This document shows, in pieces, positions 20,016 to 28,051 of a stretch of DNA of 64,000 nucleotides. Positions within the stretch are counted from its first letter, which is position 1, and each line of letters starts with the position of its first letter. Made by a program: the position numbers and the translations under genes. The notes beneath the pieces are model-generated. The model had not been told where the DNA came from and searched no databases. It saw only the letters and a list, made by a program, of their open reading frames with translations. Origin of the DNA: Streptomyces sp. NBC_00223 (GTDB lineage: Bacteria > Actinomycetota > Actinomycetes > Streptomycetales > Streptomycetaceae); contig NZ_CP108109.1 of the NCBI RefSeq assembly GCF_036199905.1, positions 7,470,001-7,534,000 of the forward strand, given 5' to 3'.

Positions 20016-21284
20016 TCAGCTCGCGGGACGACCCGGCTCGGCGGAACGCCGCATTCCCCACGCGCGCGCCCCGGCGGCGACGACGGCCAGGGCGAGGGTC
20101 GCGATCCCCGAGACCCCCAGCACCAGCCGGGGCCCCATGGCGGCGGTGAGCGGGCCGCCCAGCGCGGTGCCCACCGGTGAGGCGGTGAGCAGGGCGGCGC
20201 CACGGGCGGCCAGGACCGTGGTCAGCAGGGCCGCCGGGGTGCGGTCCTGGAACAGGGTGAAGGACAGCGCCGTGAAGGGTCCGTAGATCAGGCCGCCGAG
20301 AGCGAAGCAGGCCAGCGAGACCTCCGCGGACACCCCCAGGCCGAACGGCACCAGCGTCAGGCCCCACCCGGCGACGATGCCCAAGATGACCGGCCACAGC
20401 GGGAGCCTGCGCAGGGCGCCGGCGGCCAGGGCGCCGAGCACGGCGCCCGCCCCGAAGAGCGTCCAGTACAGCCCGAGGAGGCCCGCGCCGGAGTGCAGGT
20501 CATCGGTGACGTGCAGCGGGAGCGCGACCTCGACCGGCCCGTAGAGGAAGTTGAAGAACCACGTCACGGCGAGCACCCCGAGCAGTTCGGGCTGACCGCG
20601 CAGCACGTGCAGACCGGCCGCCGACCGGCCGGAATCGACCGGCGCGGCCGTCGGCACCGCCTTGGCCACCTCGCCCAGCCGGCCCACCTGGACGGCGAGG
20701 ACGGCGAAGGACAGGGCGTCGAGGCCGATGATCCAGGCCGGGCTGACGACTGTCGCCAGGAATCCGGCGAGCGCGGGACCGACGATCACGGACGCCGAGG
20801 TGGACGAGCTGACCAGCGCGTTCGCGGCCAGCCGCTGTTCGGCGGGGAGCATCTGGGCGAGCAGGGAGTACTTTCCCGCGCTTCCCCAGGCGTGCAGCAC
20901 CGACGAGCCGGCGAGCAGGACGACGTACAGCGCCGGGTGCAGGATCCCCGCGGCCCAGGCCAGGGGCACGCAGCCGAGAAGTACCGCGCGCAGCAGGCCG
21001 TCCGCGGCCATCAGCCGCTGGGCGGGCAGGCGGCGCAGCCAACGGCCGAAGAGCAGCGCCCCGGCGGCCCCGGGAAGGGCGTACGCGGCGACCGCCGCAC
21101 CGACGACCAGCCCCGTCCTGCCCGGAGGCGCGATCAGCACGGCCAGCCACGCCACGGCGACCACGCTCATCCCGTCACCGAGGTCGGAGGCCGCCAGGGC
21201 CGGCAGGAGCCGGCGGAACGGACGGTGGACGAAAAGCGGCTGGTAGGGCCGCGGCAGCAAGCGCGTGGTCGGCGGGAGAGTCAC
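20016..21284 (-). CDS. MFS transporter
   Basis: A 422-residue membrane protein with about 12 hydrophobic helices and the major facilitator fold, of the drug-efflux type related to actinobacterial enterobactin/multidrug exporters. It would use the proton gradient to export a small molecule. The GTG at 21284 is preferred over a TTG at 21305 because GACTCT (21291-21296) sits 6 nt upstream as a leaderless -10, with TTGACC (21316-21321) as -35. It is divergent from a PadR regulator, the classical layout for a repressor and its efflux target. Confidence 0.88.
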   Translation of the reverse strand: MTLPPTTRLLPRPYQPLFVHRPFRRLLPALAASDLGDGMSVVAVAWLAVLIAPPGRTGLVVGAAVAAYALPGAAGALLFGRWLRRLPAQRLMAADGLLRAVLLGCVPLAWAAGILHPALYVVLLAGSSVLHAWGSAGKYSLLAQMLPAEQRLAANALVSSSTSASVIVGPALAGFLATVVSPAWIIGLDALSFAVLAVQVGRLGEVAKAVPTAAPVDSGRSAAGLHVLRGQPELLGVLAVTWFFNFLYGPVEVALPLHVTDDLHSGAGLLGLYWTLFGAGAVLGALAAGALRRLPLWPVILGIVAGWGLTLVPFGLGVSAEVSLACFALGGLIYGPFTALSFTLFQDRTPAALLTTVLAARGAALLTASPVGTALGGPLTAAMGPRLVLGVSGIATLALAVVAAGARAWGMRRSAEPGRPAS

Positions 21285-21290
21285 CGGGTC

Positions 21291-21321
21291 AGAGTCGCGG
21301 TTCAAGCGGGCTTGAGGTCAA
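21291..21321 (-). promoter_or_regulatory. MFS promoter with operator-like palindrome in the spacer
   Basis: On the minus strand TTGACC (21321-21316) and GACTCT (21296-21291) are separated by 19 nt. The spacer holds TCAAG-N4-CTTGA (21302-21315), a perfect inverted repeat positioned to block or reshape polymerase binding. Confidence 0.5.
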
Positions 21322-21378
21322 GGGGGAGCAGCGCGAGATCAGGGTGTCTGGGATCGGGGGTTGTCGTTCGCGTTGTTC

Positions 21379-21412
21379 CGATATATCGTTGAACTGTCGC
21401 GAACGGTCAACG
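21379..21412. promoter_or_regulatory. palindromes upstream of padR
   Basis: CGATATATCG (21379-21388) is a 10-bp palindrome, and CGTTGA (21387-21392) with TCAACG (21407-21412) forms an interrupted inverted repeat. ATAT-containing palindromes are typical PadR operators, and the site lies 18-51 bp before the padR start. Confidence 0.5.
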
Positions 21413-21429
21413 ATGGAAGGAGCGACATC

Positions 21430-22068
21430 ATGCGTTCCCAAGGACACGGACATGAGCACGGACACGGGCACGGTGGCCCCGGCCGTCACGGTTGGGGCGA
21501 GCGTGAGGGGCTGAGGGCGGCCTTCGGGGGATTCGGACCGCAGCCCTTCGGCGGCGGACCCTTCGGCGGCGGGCCCTTCGGGCCCGGCGGCCGGGGGCAC
21601 GGCGGACCGCGCGGCCGCGCGCGCCGCGGCGATGTGCGGGCGTCGATCCTGGCACTGCTCAAGGACCGCCCGATGCACGGCTACGAGATGATCCAGGAGA
21701 TCGCCGAACGCAGCGGCGGCGCGTGGCGGCCGAGCCCCGGCTCGGTCTACCCCACGCTCCAACTGCTGGAGGACGAGGGCCTGATCACCAGCGCGAGCGA
21801 GGGCGGCAAGAAGCTCTTCACGCTCACCGACGCGGGCCGGACCGAAGCCGACGCGGGCGGGGACGCCCCGTGGGAGGAGGCCGGCCGAGGCGTCGACTGG
21901 GACGCCCTCAACGAGGTGCGGAAGGCCGGCGGGGGCCTGATCGAGGCATTCCGCCAGGTGTGGGCGACCGGCACCCCGGAGCAGCGCGAGAAGGCGCTGA
22001 CCGTGGTGAACGACGCCCGCAAGCGGCTCTATCTGATCCTCGCCGACGAGGACCCGGCGCAGGACTGA
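21430..22068 (+). CDS. PadR family transcriptional regulator
   Basis: A 212-residue repressor-type protein. The first ~65 residues are a flexible tail with His-Gly repeats (H-G-H-E-H-G-H-G-H-G-G) and G-G-G-P-F-G repeats that could bind metal. The PadR winged helix follows at about 66-140 with I-L-A-L-L-K-D-R-P-M-H-G-Y-E-M and P-S-P-G-S-V-Y-P-T-L-Q-L-L-E-D-E-G-L, then a C-terminal dimerisation helix. The ATG follows GGAAGGAG. It likely represses itself and the divergent MFS gene. Confidence 0.92.
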   Translation: MRSQGHGHEHGHGHGGPGRHGWGEREGLRAAFGGFGPQPFGGGPFGGGPFGPGGRGHGGPRGRARRGDVRASILALLKDRPMHGYEMIQEIAERSGGAWRPSPGSVYPTLQLLEDEGLITSASEGGKKLFTLTDAGRTEADAGGDAPWEEAGRGVDWDALNEVRKAGGGLIEAFRQVWATGTPEQREKALTVVNDARKRLYLILADEDPAQD

Positions 22069-22175
22069 GCGGTCGCGCCGCGACGGCGGTCCGCCCGTAC
22101 GGGGCCCGGATCACCGGGTCACGGACGGCAGGACACCGGGAGCGGGCCGCCGGGACAACCGCATACGGACGAGAA

Positions 22176-22204
22176 CCGGCCCGGGGCGTCACGCCCCGGG
22201 CCGG
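22176..22204. terminator. hairpin at the end of lacI between convergent genes
   Basis: A perfect 13-bp stem (22176-22188 with 22192-22204) has only three bases in the loop, which are the lacI stop codon. It can serve convergent padR and lacI transcripts, though no T run follows. Confidence 0.6.
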
Positions 22205-23223
22205 CTCGATCCGCGGATCAGCAGACGCGTCGGTATGATCCGGGCCTCGGCCGGCTGGTTGGTCTTGGTCTTGCCGGGGCCCGCGTCCAGCAGCCCGCGC
22301 AGCGCGGCGACCGCCGCCTCGCCCAGCGCCCGCTGGTCCTGCGCGACCGTGGTCAGCGCGGGCCGGACCAGCGCGGCCGCGTCGATGTCGTCGAAGCCCA
22401 CCACGGCCAGATCGCGCGGCACCGACAGGCCGGCGTCCGCGGCCGCGTGCATCGCCCCTATCGCCATCTGGTCGCCCGCCGCGAAGATCGCGGTGGGCGG
22501 CTGCGGCGCGGCCAGCAGCCGCCTGGCCGCCGACTCGCCGCTGTCGAGGAAGAAGTCGCCCTCGACCACGTAGTCCTCGGGGACCGGCAGCCCCAACCGG
22601 ACGCAGGCCCGCCGGTAGCCCGCCAGCCGCTCGGCGGCCGGCGGCAGGTGCAGCGGCCCGGTGATGGTGGCGATCCTGCGGTGCCCCAGCTCGTACAGAT
22701 GCTGCACCGCGGCTTCCGCGCCGGCCGCGTTGTCCGAACTGACCCGTACCGTACGCGGACCGGTGAAGGCCGTGTCGATGCCCGCGCAGGGCACCGGGGA
22801 GGCGGCCAGCATGCGCAGACACCGGTCGTCGGGGGGCGTGGTCAGCACGATGACGCCCTCCAGGTTGTGCCGCCGCACCGCCTGGAGGTGGGCGCCGTCC
22901 GGGTCTTCGGGGCTCGGGGTGGTCAGCAGCATCAGGTGGTAGTCCGCCTCGGACAGCGCCGTGCGGACCGCGCTCAGCAGGCCGAGCAGGAAGGGGTTGT
23001 GCAGCCCCTGCGCCTCCTGGCCGCTGTCCCAGATCAGGCCGATGGTGTCCGAGCGGCGGCGTACCAGGGTACGGGCCGGCTCGTTGGGGGCATACCCCAG
23101 CTCGACGGCGAGGCGGCGGATGCGCTCGCGGGTGGCCTCGCTGACCTCGGCCCGGTCGTTGAGCGCCCGCGAGACAGTGGCGGTCGAGACGCCGCTGCGG
23201 CGGGCGAGTTCACGGATGTTCAC
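22189..23223 (-). CDS. LacI family transcriptional regulator
   Basis: A 344-residue regulator. A LacI helix-turn-helix occupies residues 1-50 (I-R-E-L-A-R-R-S-G-V-S-T-A-T-V-S-R-A-L-N), with the hinge helix after, and a periplasmic-binding-protein-like sugar-sensing domain covers about 60-330. The GTG start at 23223 has no strong ribosome-binding site. It is divergent from a secreted beta-glucosidase whose promoter carries a CG-centred LacI-type operator, so it most likely represses that gene in the absence of a glucoside or oligosaccharide. Confidence 0.93.
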   Translation of the reverse strand: MNIRELARRSGVSTATVSRALNDRAEVSEATRERIRRLAVELGYAPNEPARTLVRRRSDTIGLIWDSGQEAQGLHNPFLLGLLSAVRTALSEADYHLMLLTTPSPEDPDGAHLQAVRRHNLEGVIVLTTPPDDRCLRMLAASPVPCAGIDTAFTGPRTVRVSSDNAAGAEAAVQHLYELGHRRIATITGPLHLPPAAERLAGYRRACVRLGLPVPEDYVVEGDFFLDSGESAARRLLAAPQPPTAIFAAGDQMAIGAMHAAADAGLSVPRDLAVVGFDDIDAAALVRPALTTVAQDQRALGEAAVAALRGLLDAGPGKTKTNQPAEARIIPTRLLIRGSSRPGA

Positions 23224-23312
23224 GAGGTACCCGTTCTGCGTGAGTGGACACGAGGCGAAATGCGAGAAGCCATGGTGGAAAGGGTGAACGAAAATGGCTC
23301 CTGCGTACAGTC

Positions 23313-23342
23313 TTGACGATCAGCAAGGGTGAGGGACAGACT
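23313..23342 (+). promoter_or_regulatory. promoter of the beta-glucosidase gene
   Basis: TTGACG (23313-23318) and CAGACT (23337-23342) are 18 nt apart, placing transcription start near 23349. The LacI-type operator begins a few bases further on. Confidence 0.55.
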
Positions 23343-23352
23343 TCCGGCCCAT

Positions 23353-23366
23353 CGGAAACGTTTACG
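23353..23366. promoter_or_regulatory. LacI-family operator
   Basis: CGGAAACGTTTACG is a CG-centred near-palindrome with a perfect AAACGTTT core (23356-23363), the classical LacI/GalR operator form. It overlaps the start of the beta-glucosidase transcript. A 6-bp hairpin (23373-23390) follows in the leader. Confidence 0.65.
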
Positions 23367-23414
23367 GCACTCGGCCCCCACTGAGGGGCCCCGAACAGGA
23401 ACGGGACTCCTGCG

Positions 23415-25703
23415 ATGCCAGCAAACGCTCGACGCTTCCGCACCAAAACCTTCTTAACGCTCGCCACCGCGGCCGCCTGTGTGGCGGCCGTCGCGACCGT
23501 ACCGGCACAGGCTCACGACAACCGTCCGACCTACACCAACCCTAAGGCGCCCATCGACCTGCGCGTCAAGGATCTGCTGAAGCGGATGACTCTGGCCGAG
23601 AAGATCGGTCAGATGGACCAGATATCCGTGGTCAACACGCAGGGCGACTGCCAGTGGAGCGGCGGTGACTTCACCGAATCCTGCCTGAAGAACGTCCTGG
23701 TGAAGAACGCCGCCGGCTCGATCCTGTCCGGCGGCGGCGCGGGACCGACGGTCAACACGCCGGAAAACTGGGCGAAGATGGTCAACACCGTGCAGAAGTA
23801 CGCGGTGGACAACAGCCGGTTGCACATTCCGGTGCTCTACGGAGTGGACGCCGTGCACGGCCACAACAACGTCCTGGGCGCCACGATCTTCCCCCAGGAG
23901 ATCGGCCTCGGCTCCACCTGGAACCCCTCCCTGGTCAAGGACGCCGGCGCCGCCACCGGACGCGCGGTCGCCGCCACCGGCATCGACTGGAACTTCTCGC
24001 CCGTCGCCGACCTCTCCCGCGACCAGCGCTGGGGCCGCTACTACGAGACCTACAGCGAGGACCCGCTGCTCGCCGGCACCCTGGCCGCCTCCGCGGTGGA
24101 CGGCATCCAGCACGCCGACGGCGCCAAGGAGATCGCCGCCACCGTCAAGCACTTCGCGGGCTACTCCGAGCCGTCCAACGGCCACGACCGGGTGCCCGCC
24201 GATGTCTCGCTGCGCTACCTCCAGGACACGCTGCTGCCGTCCTACAAGGCCGCCATCGACGCGGGCGCCAAGTCCGTGATGGTCAACTCCGGTGCCGTGA
24301 ACGGGATTCCGGCCACCGCCTCGTCGTATCTGCTCACCAAGGTGCTCCGCGACAAGTGGGGCTTCCAGGGCGTCGAGATCAGCGACTGGCAGGACGTACG
24401 CGCCCTCCAGACCTCGTACCACGTCGCCGCCGACTACCCCGGGGCCATCGCCAAGGCCGTCAACGCGGGCCTGGACATGGCCATGGAGCCGTACGACGCC
24501 CAGGGCTGGAGCGACGGGCTCACCGCGGCGGTCAACCGCGGGCTGGTCTCCGTCAAGCGGATCGACCAGTCGGTGACGCGCATCCTGAAGCTGAAGTTCG
24601 AACTCGGCCTGTTCGAACACCCCTATGTGGACGCCTCGAAGGCCAACGGGCGGGTGCTCGGCGCCGACACCGCCGTCGCCCGGCAGGCCGCCGACGAGTC
24701 GCAGGTGCTGCTGCGCAACGACGGCAATGTGCTGCCGCTGTCGTCCTCGACGAAGAAGATCGTGGTCGCCGGTTCCTACGCCGACGACATCAACGACCAG
24801 GCCGGCGGCTGGACGGTCGGCTGGCAGGGCGTGCCCGACGGCGTGAAGCTGCCCGGCACCACCGTGCTCCAGGGGATCAAGGAAGCCGCGCCGTCCGGCA
24901 CCAAGGTCGTCCAGGCCGCGGGCGCCGCCGACGCCGTCACCCAGGCCAAGAACGCCGATCTGACGGTCGTCGTGGTCGGGGAGAAGGCCGCAGCCGAAGG
25001 CAGCGCCGACAGCCCGCGGCCCGAACTGAGCGCCGACCAGCAGGCGTTGGTCAAGTCGCTGAAGGCGACCGGGAAGCCGGTGGTCACCGTCGTGATCGCC
25101 GGACGCCCGCTGGTGCTCGGCGACGCGGACGGCACCCAGGGTCTGCTGATGTCCTGGCTGCCCGGCGGCGAGGGCGGCCACGCGGTCGCCGACGTGCTCT
25201 TCGGCAAGGTCAACCCGAGCGGGCGGCTGTCCGTCTCGTGGCCGAAGGACCTGGGCAACGAGCCGCTGTACTACCAGCAGCTCCCCGGCACCAACGCCGG
25301 GCCCCAGTCCTCCTACGACGCCGCCTACCCGTTCGGCTCGGGCCTGTCGTACACCAGCTACGCCTTCGGCTCGATCAAGGCGGACGCGGCCACCGCGCGC
25401 ACCAAGGACACCCTGCACCTCAAGGTGACGGTGACCAACTCGGGTGCCCGCGCGGGCGATCTGGTGGTGCCGGTCTACGTGTCGCAGCCGGTCAGCGACG
25501 TGCTGACCCCGGCCACCAAGCTGGTCGCCTTCACCAAGGTGCACCTGAACGCGGGCCAGTCCCGTACGGTCTCGCTCTCCGTACCGCCGAGCGAGCTGGC
25601 GGTCACCCCGGGCGACATCGACGGCGCGGGTCAGCAGCAGGTGGCACGCGGCGACTACGTCTTCTCGGCCGGTGGCCAGTCGACGACGGTGACGCTGCGC
25701 TGA
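23415..25703 (+). CDS. secreted glycoside hydrolase family 3 (beta-glucosidase-like)
   Basis: A 762-residue extracellular enzyme. Residues 1-33 are a Sec signal peptide ending A-Q-A. A GH3 N-terminal barrel spans about 45-370 with the nucleophile D324 in V-E-I-S-D-W. A GH3 C-terminal alpha/beta domain follows, then a C-terminal fibronectin-III-like domain (about 655-762). It would release glucose or related sugars from beta-linked oligosaccharides or glycosides outside the cell. Codon 14 (23454-23456), inside the signal peptide, is TTA, so translation should need the bldA tRNA. A LacI-type operator and the divergent lacI gene indicate substrate induction. Confidence 0.93.
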   Translation: MPANARRFRTKTFLTLATAAACVAAVATVPAQAHDNRPTYTNPKAPIDLRVKDLLKRMTLAEKIGQMDQISVVNTQGDCQWSGGDFTESCLKNVLVKNAAGSILSGGGAGPTVNTPENWAKMVNTVQKYAVDNSRLHIPVLYGVDAVHGHNNVLGATIFPQEIGLGSTWNPSLVKDAGAATGRAVAATGIDWNFSPVADLSRDQRWGRYYETYSEDPLLAGTLAASAVDGIQHADGAKEIAATVKHFAGYSEPSNGHDRVPADVSLRYLQDTLLPSYKAAIDAGAKSVMVNSGAVNGIPATASSYLLTKVLRDKWGFQGVEISDWQDVRALQTSYHVAADYPGAIAKAVNAGLDMAMEPYDAQGWSDGLTAAVNRGLVSVKRIDQSVTRILKLKFELGLFEHPYVDASKANGRVLGADTAVARQAADESQVLLRNDGNVLPLSSSTKKIVVAGSYADDINDQAGGWTVGWQGVPDGVKLPGTTVLQGIKEAAPSGTKVVQAAGAADAVTQAKNADLTVVVVGEKAAAEGSADSPRPELSADQQALVKSLKATGKPVVTVVIAGRPLVLGDADGTQGLLMSWLPGGEGGHAVADVLFGKVNPSGRLSVSWPKDLGNEPLYYQQLPGTNAGPQSSYDAAYPFGSGLSYTSYAFGSIKADAATARTKDTLHLKVTVTNSGARAGDLVVPVYVSQPVSDVLTPATKLVAFTKVHLNAGQSRTVSLSVPPSELAVTPGDIDGAGQQQVARGDYVFSAGGQSTTVTLR

Positions 25704-25773
25704 GCGAGGGCTGAATCCGGGGCCGGTGCCCGGCGGTTCGTCGCCGTCGAGTGCCGGCCACCGGTTTGCCGGG

Positions 25774-25813
25774 CGCCGGGCCGTGGGCGGGAAATCCCGC
25801 TCGCGGCCCGGCG
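25774..25813 (+). terminator. terminator after the beta-glucosidase gene
   Basis: A long stem: CGCCGGGCCG (25774-25783) pairs perfectly with CGGCCCGGCG (25804-25813), and an inner GCGGG-AAAT-CCCGC stem extends it. It lies 70 bp after the stop codon. Confidence 0.75.
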
Positions 25814-25889
25814 TCTGCTGTCTGATGGGACCCGGCAGCGGGACCTGCCGGGGCGCGCTCGCGCTCCCGGCGCCGGAACGGGAGGTCGG

Positions 25890-26597
25890 ATGAACGGCAA
25901 GGACGGCGGGGGCTCCGCGGGCGGTTCCACGGAAGGCGACGAGGCGCTGCTCGCGCGGATGCGGGCCGCGCCCGTACTGGCCGGGCCGCTGCCGGGGTTC
26001 GACCCCCGGGCCGCGCCGGACGCGCCCGGGCCGCTCTTCGCCCGCTGGCTCGAACAGGCCCTGGCCGACGGCGTGCCCGAGCCGCATGTGATGACGCTCA
26101 GCACGGCCGCCGCCGACGGCACACCGAGCGCGCGCGTCCTGATGCTGCGCGGCATCGACACCGCCGACTGCGCCTATGTCTTCGCGACCGACTCCGGCAG
26201 CCCCAAGGGCCGTGACCTGGCCGCCAATCCGCAGGCGGCGCTGACCTGGTACTGGCCCGCGCACGGCCGGCAGATCCGGATGGCCGGACCGGTGACCGTA
26301 CTCGGCGAGGAGGCCACCCGGCGGGACTTCCTCGGGCGCGGTGAGACATCGCGGGTCGCCGGGTTCACCGGGCGGATGAGTGAGCCGCTGGCCGGTCCCG
26401 AGGAGTACGACCGCGCGCGGGAGGCCGCGCGGGCCCGGGTGGCGGCCGAACCCGACCGCGTACCCGACACACATGTCGTCCACCGGCTGCGGGCACGGGA
26501 GGCCGAGTTCTTCCAGGCCGACCCGGCGCACTTCCATCTGCGGGTGCGGTATGTACGGGAAGGTGACGGCTGGTCCCGTACGTTGCTGTGGCCATGA
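25890..26597 (+). CDS. pdxH: pyridoxine/pyridoxamine 5'-phosphate oxidase
   Basis: A 235-residue FMN enzyme that oxidises pyridoxine or pyridoxamine 5'-phosphate to PLP. Conserved features are the FMN-binding stretch S-A-R-V-L-M-L-R-G-I-D, the S-x-K-G-R-D-L-A-x-N-P-x-A-x-L block, G-R-Q-I-R-M-A-G, and the C-terminal P-D-x-W-like region ending in a basic R-x-L-L-W-P. The N-terminus has a Gly/Ser-rich extension. GGGAGGTCGG precedes the ATG. It is a single gene here, but 5 kb downstream a MocR-type PLP-dependent regulator sits next to two related split-barrel proteins. Confidence 0.92.
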   Translation: MNGKDGGGSAGGSTEGDEALLARMRAAPVLAGPLPGFDPRAAPDAPGPLFARWLEQALADGVPEPHVMTLSTAAADGTPSARVLMLRGIDTADCAYVFATDSGSPKGRDLAANPQAALTWYWPAHGRQIRMAGPVTVLGEEATRRDFLGRGETSRVAGFTGRMSEPLAGPEEYDRAREAARARVAAEPDRVPDTHVVHRLRAREAEFFQADPAHFHLRVRYVREGDGWSRTLLWP

Positions 26598-26662
26598 CTC
26601 ATCCCGGGGGATGAAGGACCCGTCGGCCGGACTCCTCCCGCGGGCCGTACGCGCATGGCCCC

Positions 26663-27034
26663 GTGAGCCGATGCGCCACGCCGGAGCCGCCTGATGGGCT
26701 GGTTCGTACGCACCGCGGCCACGGGTCGCCCCTCGACCTGAACCACCTGGCCGACGACGCGCCCCTCACCGCCGAGGTGCGCGCCGTGGTCGCCGCCGAG
26801 CGGTCCGGGACGGCGACCGGCAGGTCGACACCGCGCATCTGCCGCACTCCCTGCCGGAGAGCGACCCTGCCGCGCGCGACGCCTGCGGACGCCGGGCGGC
26901 GCGGCGCGGCGGACGAGGGATGGGCGGGCGAGGAGGGCCGGGACGCCGGGTGGGGTGGGCCGTCGGGTGGCGGGCCGGACGGTGACCCGGAGTGTGTCAG
27001 CCGTCACCGGGGTGACGGTCCTGTCGTGAGCTGA
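26663..27034 (+). pseudogene. possible decayed coding region between pdxH and EamA gene
   Basis: Positions 26598-27046 hold no intact gene I can support. One frame reads G-S-P-L-D-L-N-H-L-A-D-D-A-P-L-T-A-E-V-R-A-V-V up to about 26812; after that a different frame reads D-R-Q-V-D-T-A-H-L-P-H-S-L-P-E-S-D-P as if one sequence continued past a frameshift. The upstream M-G-W-F-V-R-T is in a third frame. No family is recognised. It may be a short degenerate gene or chance. Confidence 0.25.
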
Positions 27035-27040
27035 CATCAT
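27001..27040 (+). promoter_or_regulatory. EamA1 promoter overlapped by an 18-bp palindrome
   Basis: GTGACG (27012-27017) and CATCAT (27035-27040) are 17 nt apart, and CATCAT ends 6 nt before the ATG at 27047. CCGTCACC-GG-GGTGACGG (27001-27018) is a perfect inverted repeat covering the -35, a good candidate operator. Confidence 0.5.
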
Positions 27041-27046
27041 GACCGG

Positions 27047-28042
27047 ATGCGCGCAACTCAGGGGAGGAACAGAGGACTCGGACTGGCCTTGACGTCGGCC
27101 TTCGCGTTCGGCGGCTCGGGGGTCGCGGCCAAGCCGCTGATCGAGGCCGGATTCGATCCGCTGCACGTGGTCTGGATGCGGGTCGCGGGCGCCGCGCTGA
27201 TCCTGCTGCCCGTCGCGCTGCGGCACCGGAGGCTGGTCCGGCTGCGGCCAGGACTGCTGCTCGGCTTCGGGCTGCTCGGCATCGCGGGCTGTCAGGGGCT
27301 GTACTTCCTGGCCATATCGCGGATCCCGGTCGGGGTGGCGATCCTGGTGGAATTCCTCGGGCCCGCGCTGCTGCTCGGGTGGGTGCGGTTCGTACAGCGG
27401 CGGCCGGTCAGCCGGGCCGCCGTCATCGGCGTGATGTTCGCCGTGACCGGGATGGCCTGCGTCGTGGAGGTCTGGTCCGGTCTCGCCTTCGGCGCGCTCG
27501 GGCTGCTCTTCGCCTTCGGCGCGGCCTGCTGCCAGGTCGCCTACTTCGTCCTCGCCGACCACGGCACGCACGGGGACGACGCCCCCGAACCCGTGGCCGT
27601 CATCGCCCACGGACTGATCGTCGGCACCCTTGTGCTCACCGTGGTCGCCCGGCCCTGGAACATCCCCTGGACCGCGCTGTCCCAGCAGGCCGCGCTCGGT
27701 GAGCGGGACGTCCCCGCGGTGCTGCTCATCGGTTGGATCGTGCTGGTGTCGACCGTCGTCGCCTACCTGACCGGGGTCATCGCCGTCCGCAGGCTCACCC
27801 CGCAGGTCGCCGGGGTCGTCGCCTGCCTCGAAGCGGTCGTTGGCACGGTGCTGGCGTGGGTGCTGCTCGACGAACACCTCGGCGGCTGGCAGGTGCTGGG
27901 CGGCACGCTCGTGCTGGTCGGGGCCTTCGCCGCGCAGACCGCGGCGGCGGTGAAGGCGCCCGAACCCCTGCCCGACCTTCCCGGGCCGCGCCCCGAGGAG
28001 CAATTCGCCCATCCGGCGGGCGCGCCCACGGGCAAGGGGTAG
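27047..28042 (+). CDS. EamA/DMT family transporter (first of three)
   Basis: A 331-residue inner-membrane protein with about ten helices formed by two EamA repeats (about residues 10-145 and 155-295), of the drug/metabolite exporter superfamily. The C-terminal 35 residues are a Pro-rich cytoplasmic tail. Export of an amino acid or other metabolite is likely, but no substrate can be named. The ATG has no ribosome-binding site, and a -10 lies 6 nt upstream, so leaderless translation is expected. The stop codon TAG is part of the -10 for the following leader ORF. Confidence 0.88.
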   Translation: MRATQGRNRGLGLALTSAFAFGGSGVAAKPLIEAGFDPLHVVWMRVAGAALILLPVALRHRRLVRLRPGLLLGFGLLGIAGCQGLYFLAISRIPVGVAILVEFLGPALLLGWVRFVQRRPVSRAAVIGVMFAVTGMACVVEVWSGLAFGALGLLFAFGAACCQVAYFVLADHGTHGDDAPEPVAVIAHGLIVGTLVLTVVARPWNIPWTALSQQAALGERDVPAVLLIGWIVLVSTVVAYLTGVIAVRRLTPQVAGVVACLEAVVGTVLAWVLLDEHLGGWQVLGGTLVLVGAFAAQTAAAVKAPEPLPDLPGPRPEEQFAHPAGAPTGKG

Positions 28043-28045
28043 GGT
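28040..28045 (+). promoter_or_regulatory. -10 element of the leader ORF before EamA2
   Basis: TAGGGT ends exactly 6 nt before the ATG at 28052 and includes the stop codon of the upstream EamA gene. It implies transcription beginning at the leader ORF's start codon. No -35 is obvious. Confidence 0.45.
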
Positions 28046-28051
28046 CGCGCC

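Noticed and set aside
23454..26537. A 1027-codon minus-strand frame opposite the GH3 gene and pdxH
   Set aside because: It spans two recognised genes and their terminator in antisense; composition is that of a shadow frame.
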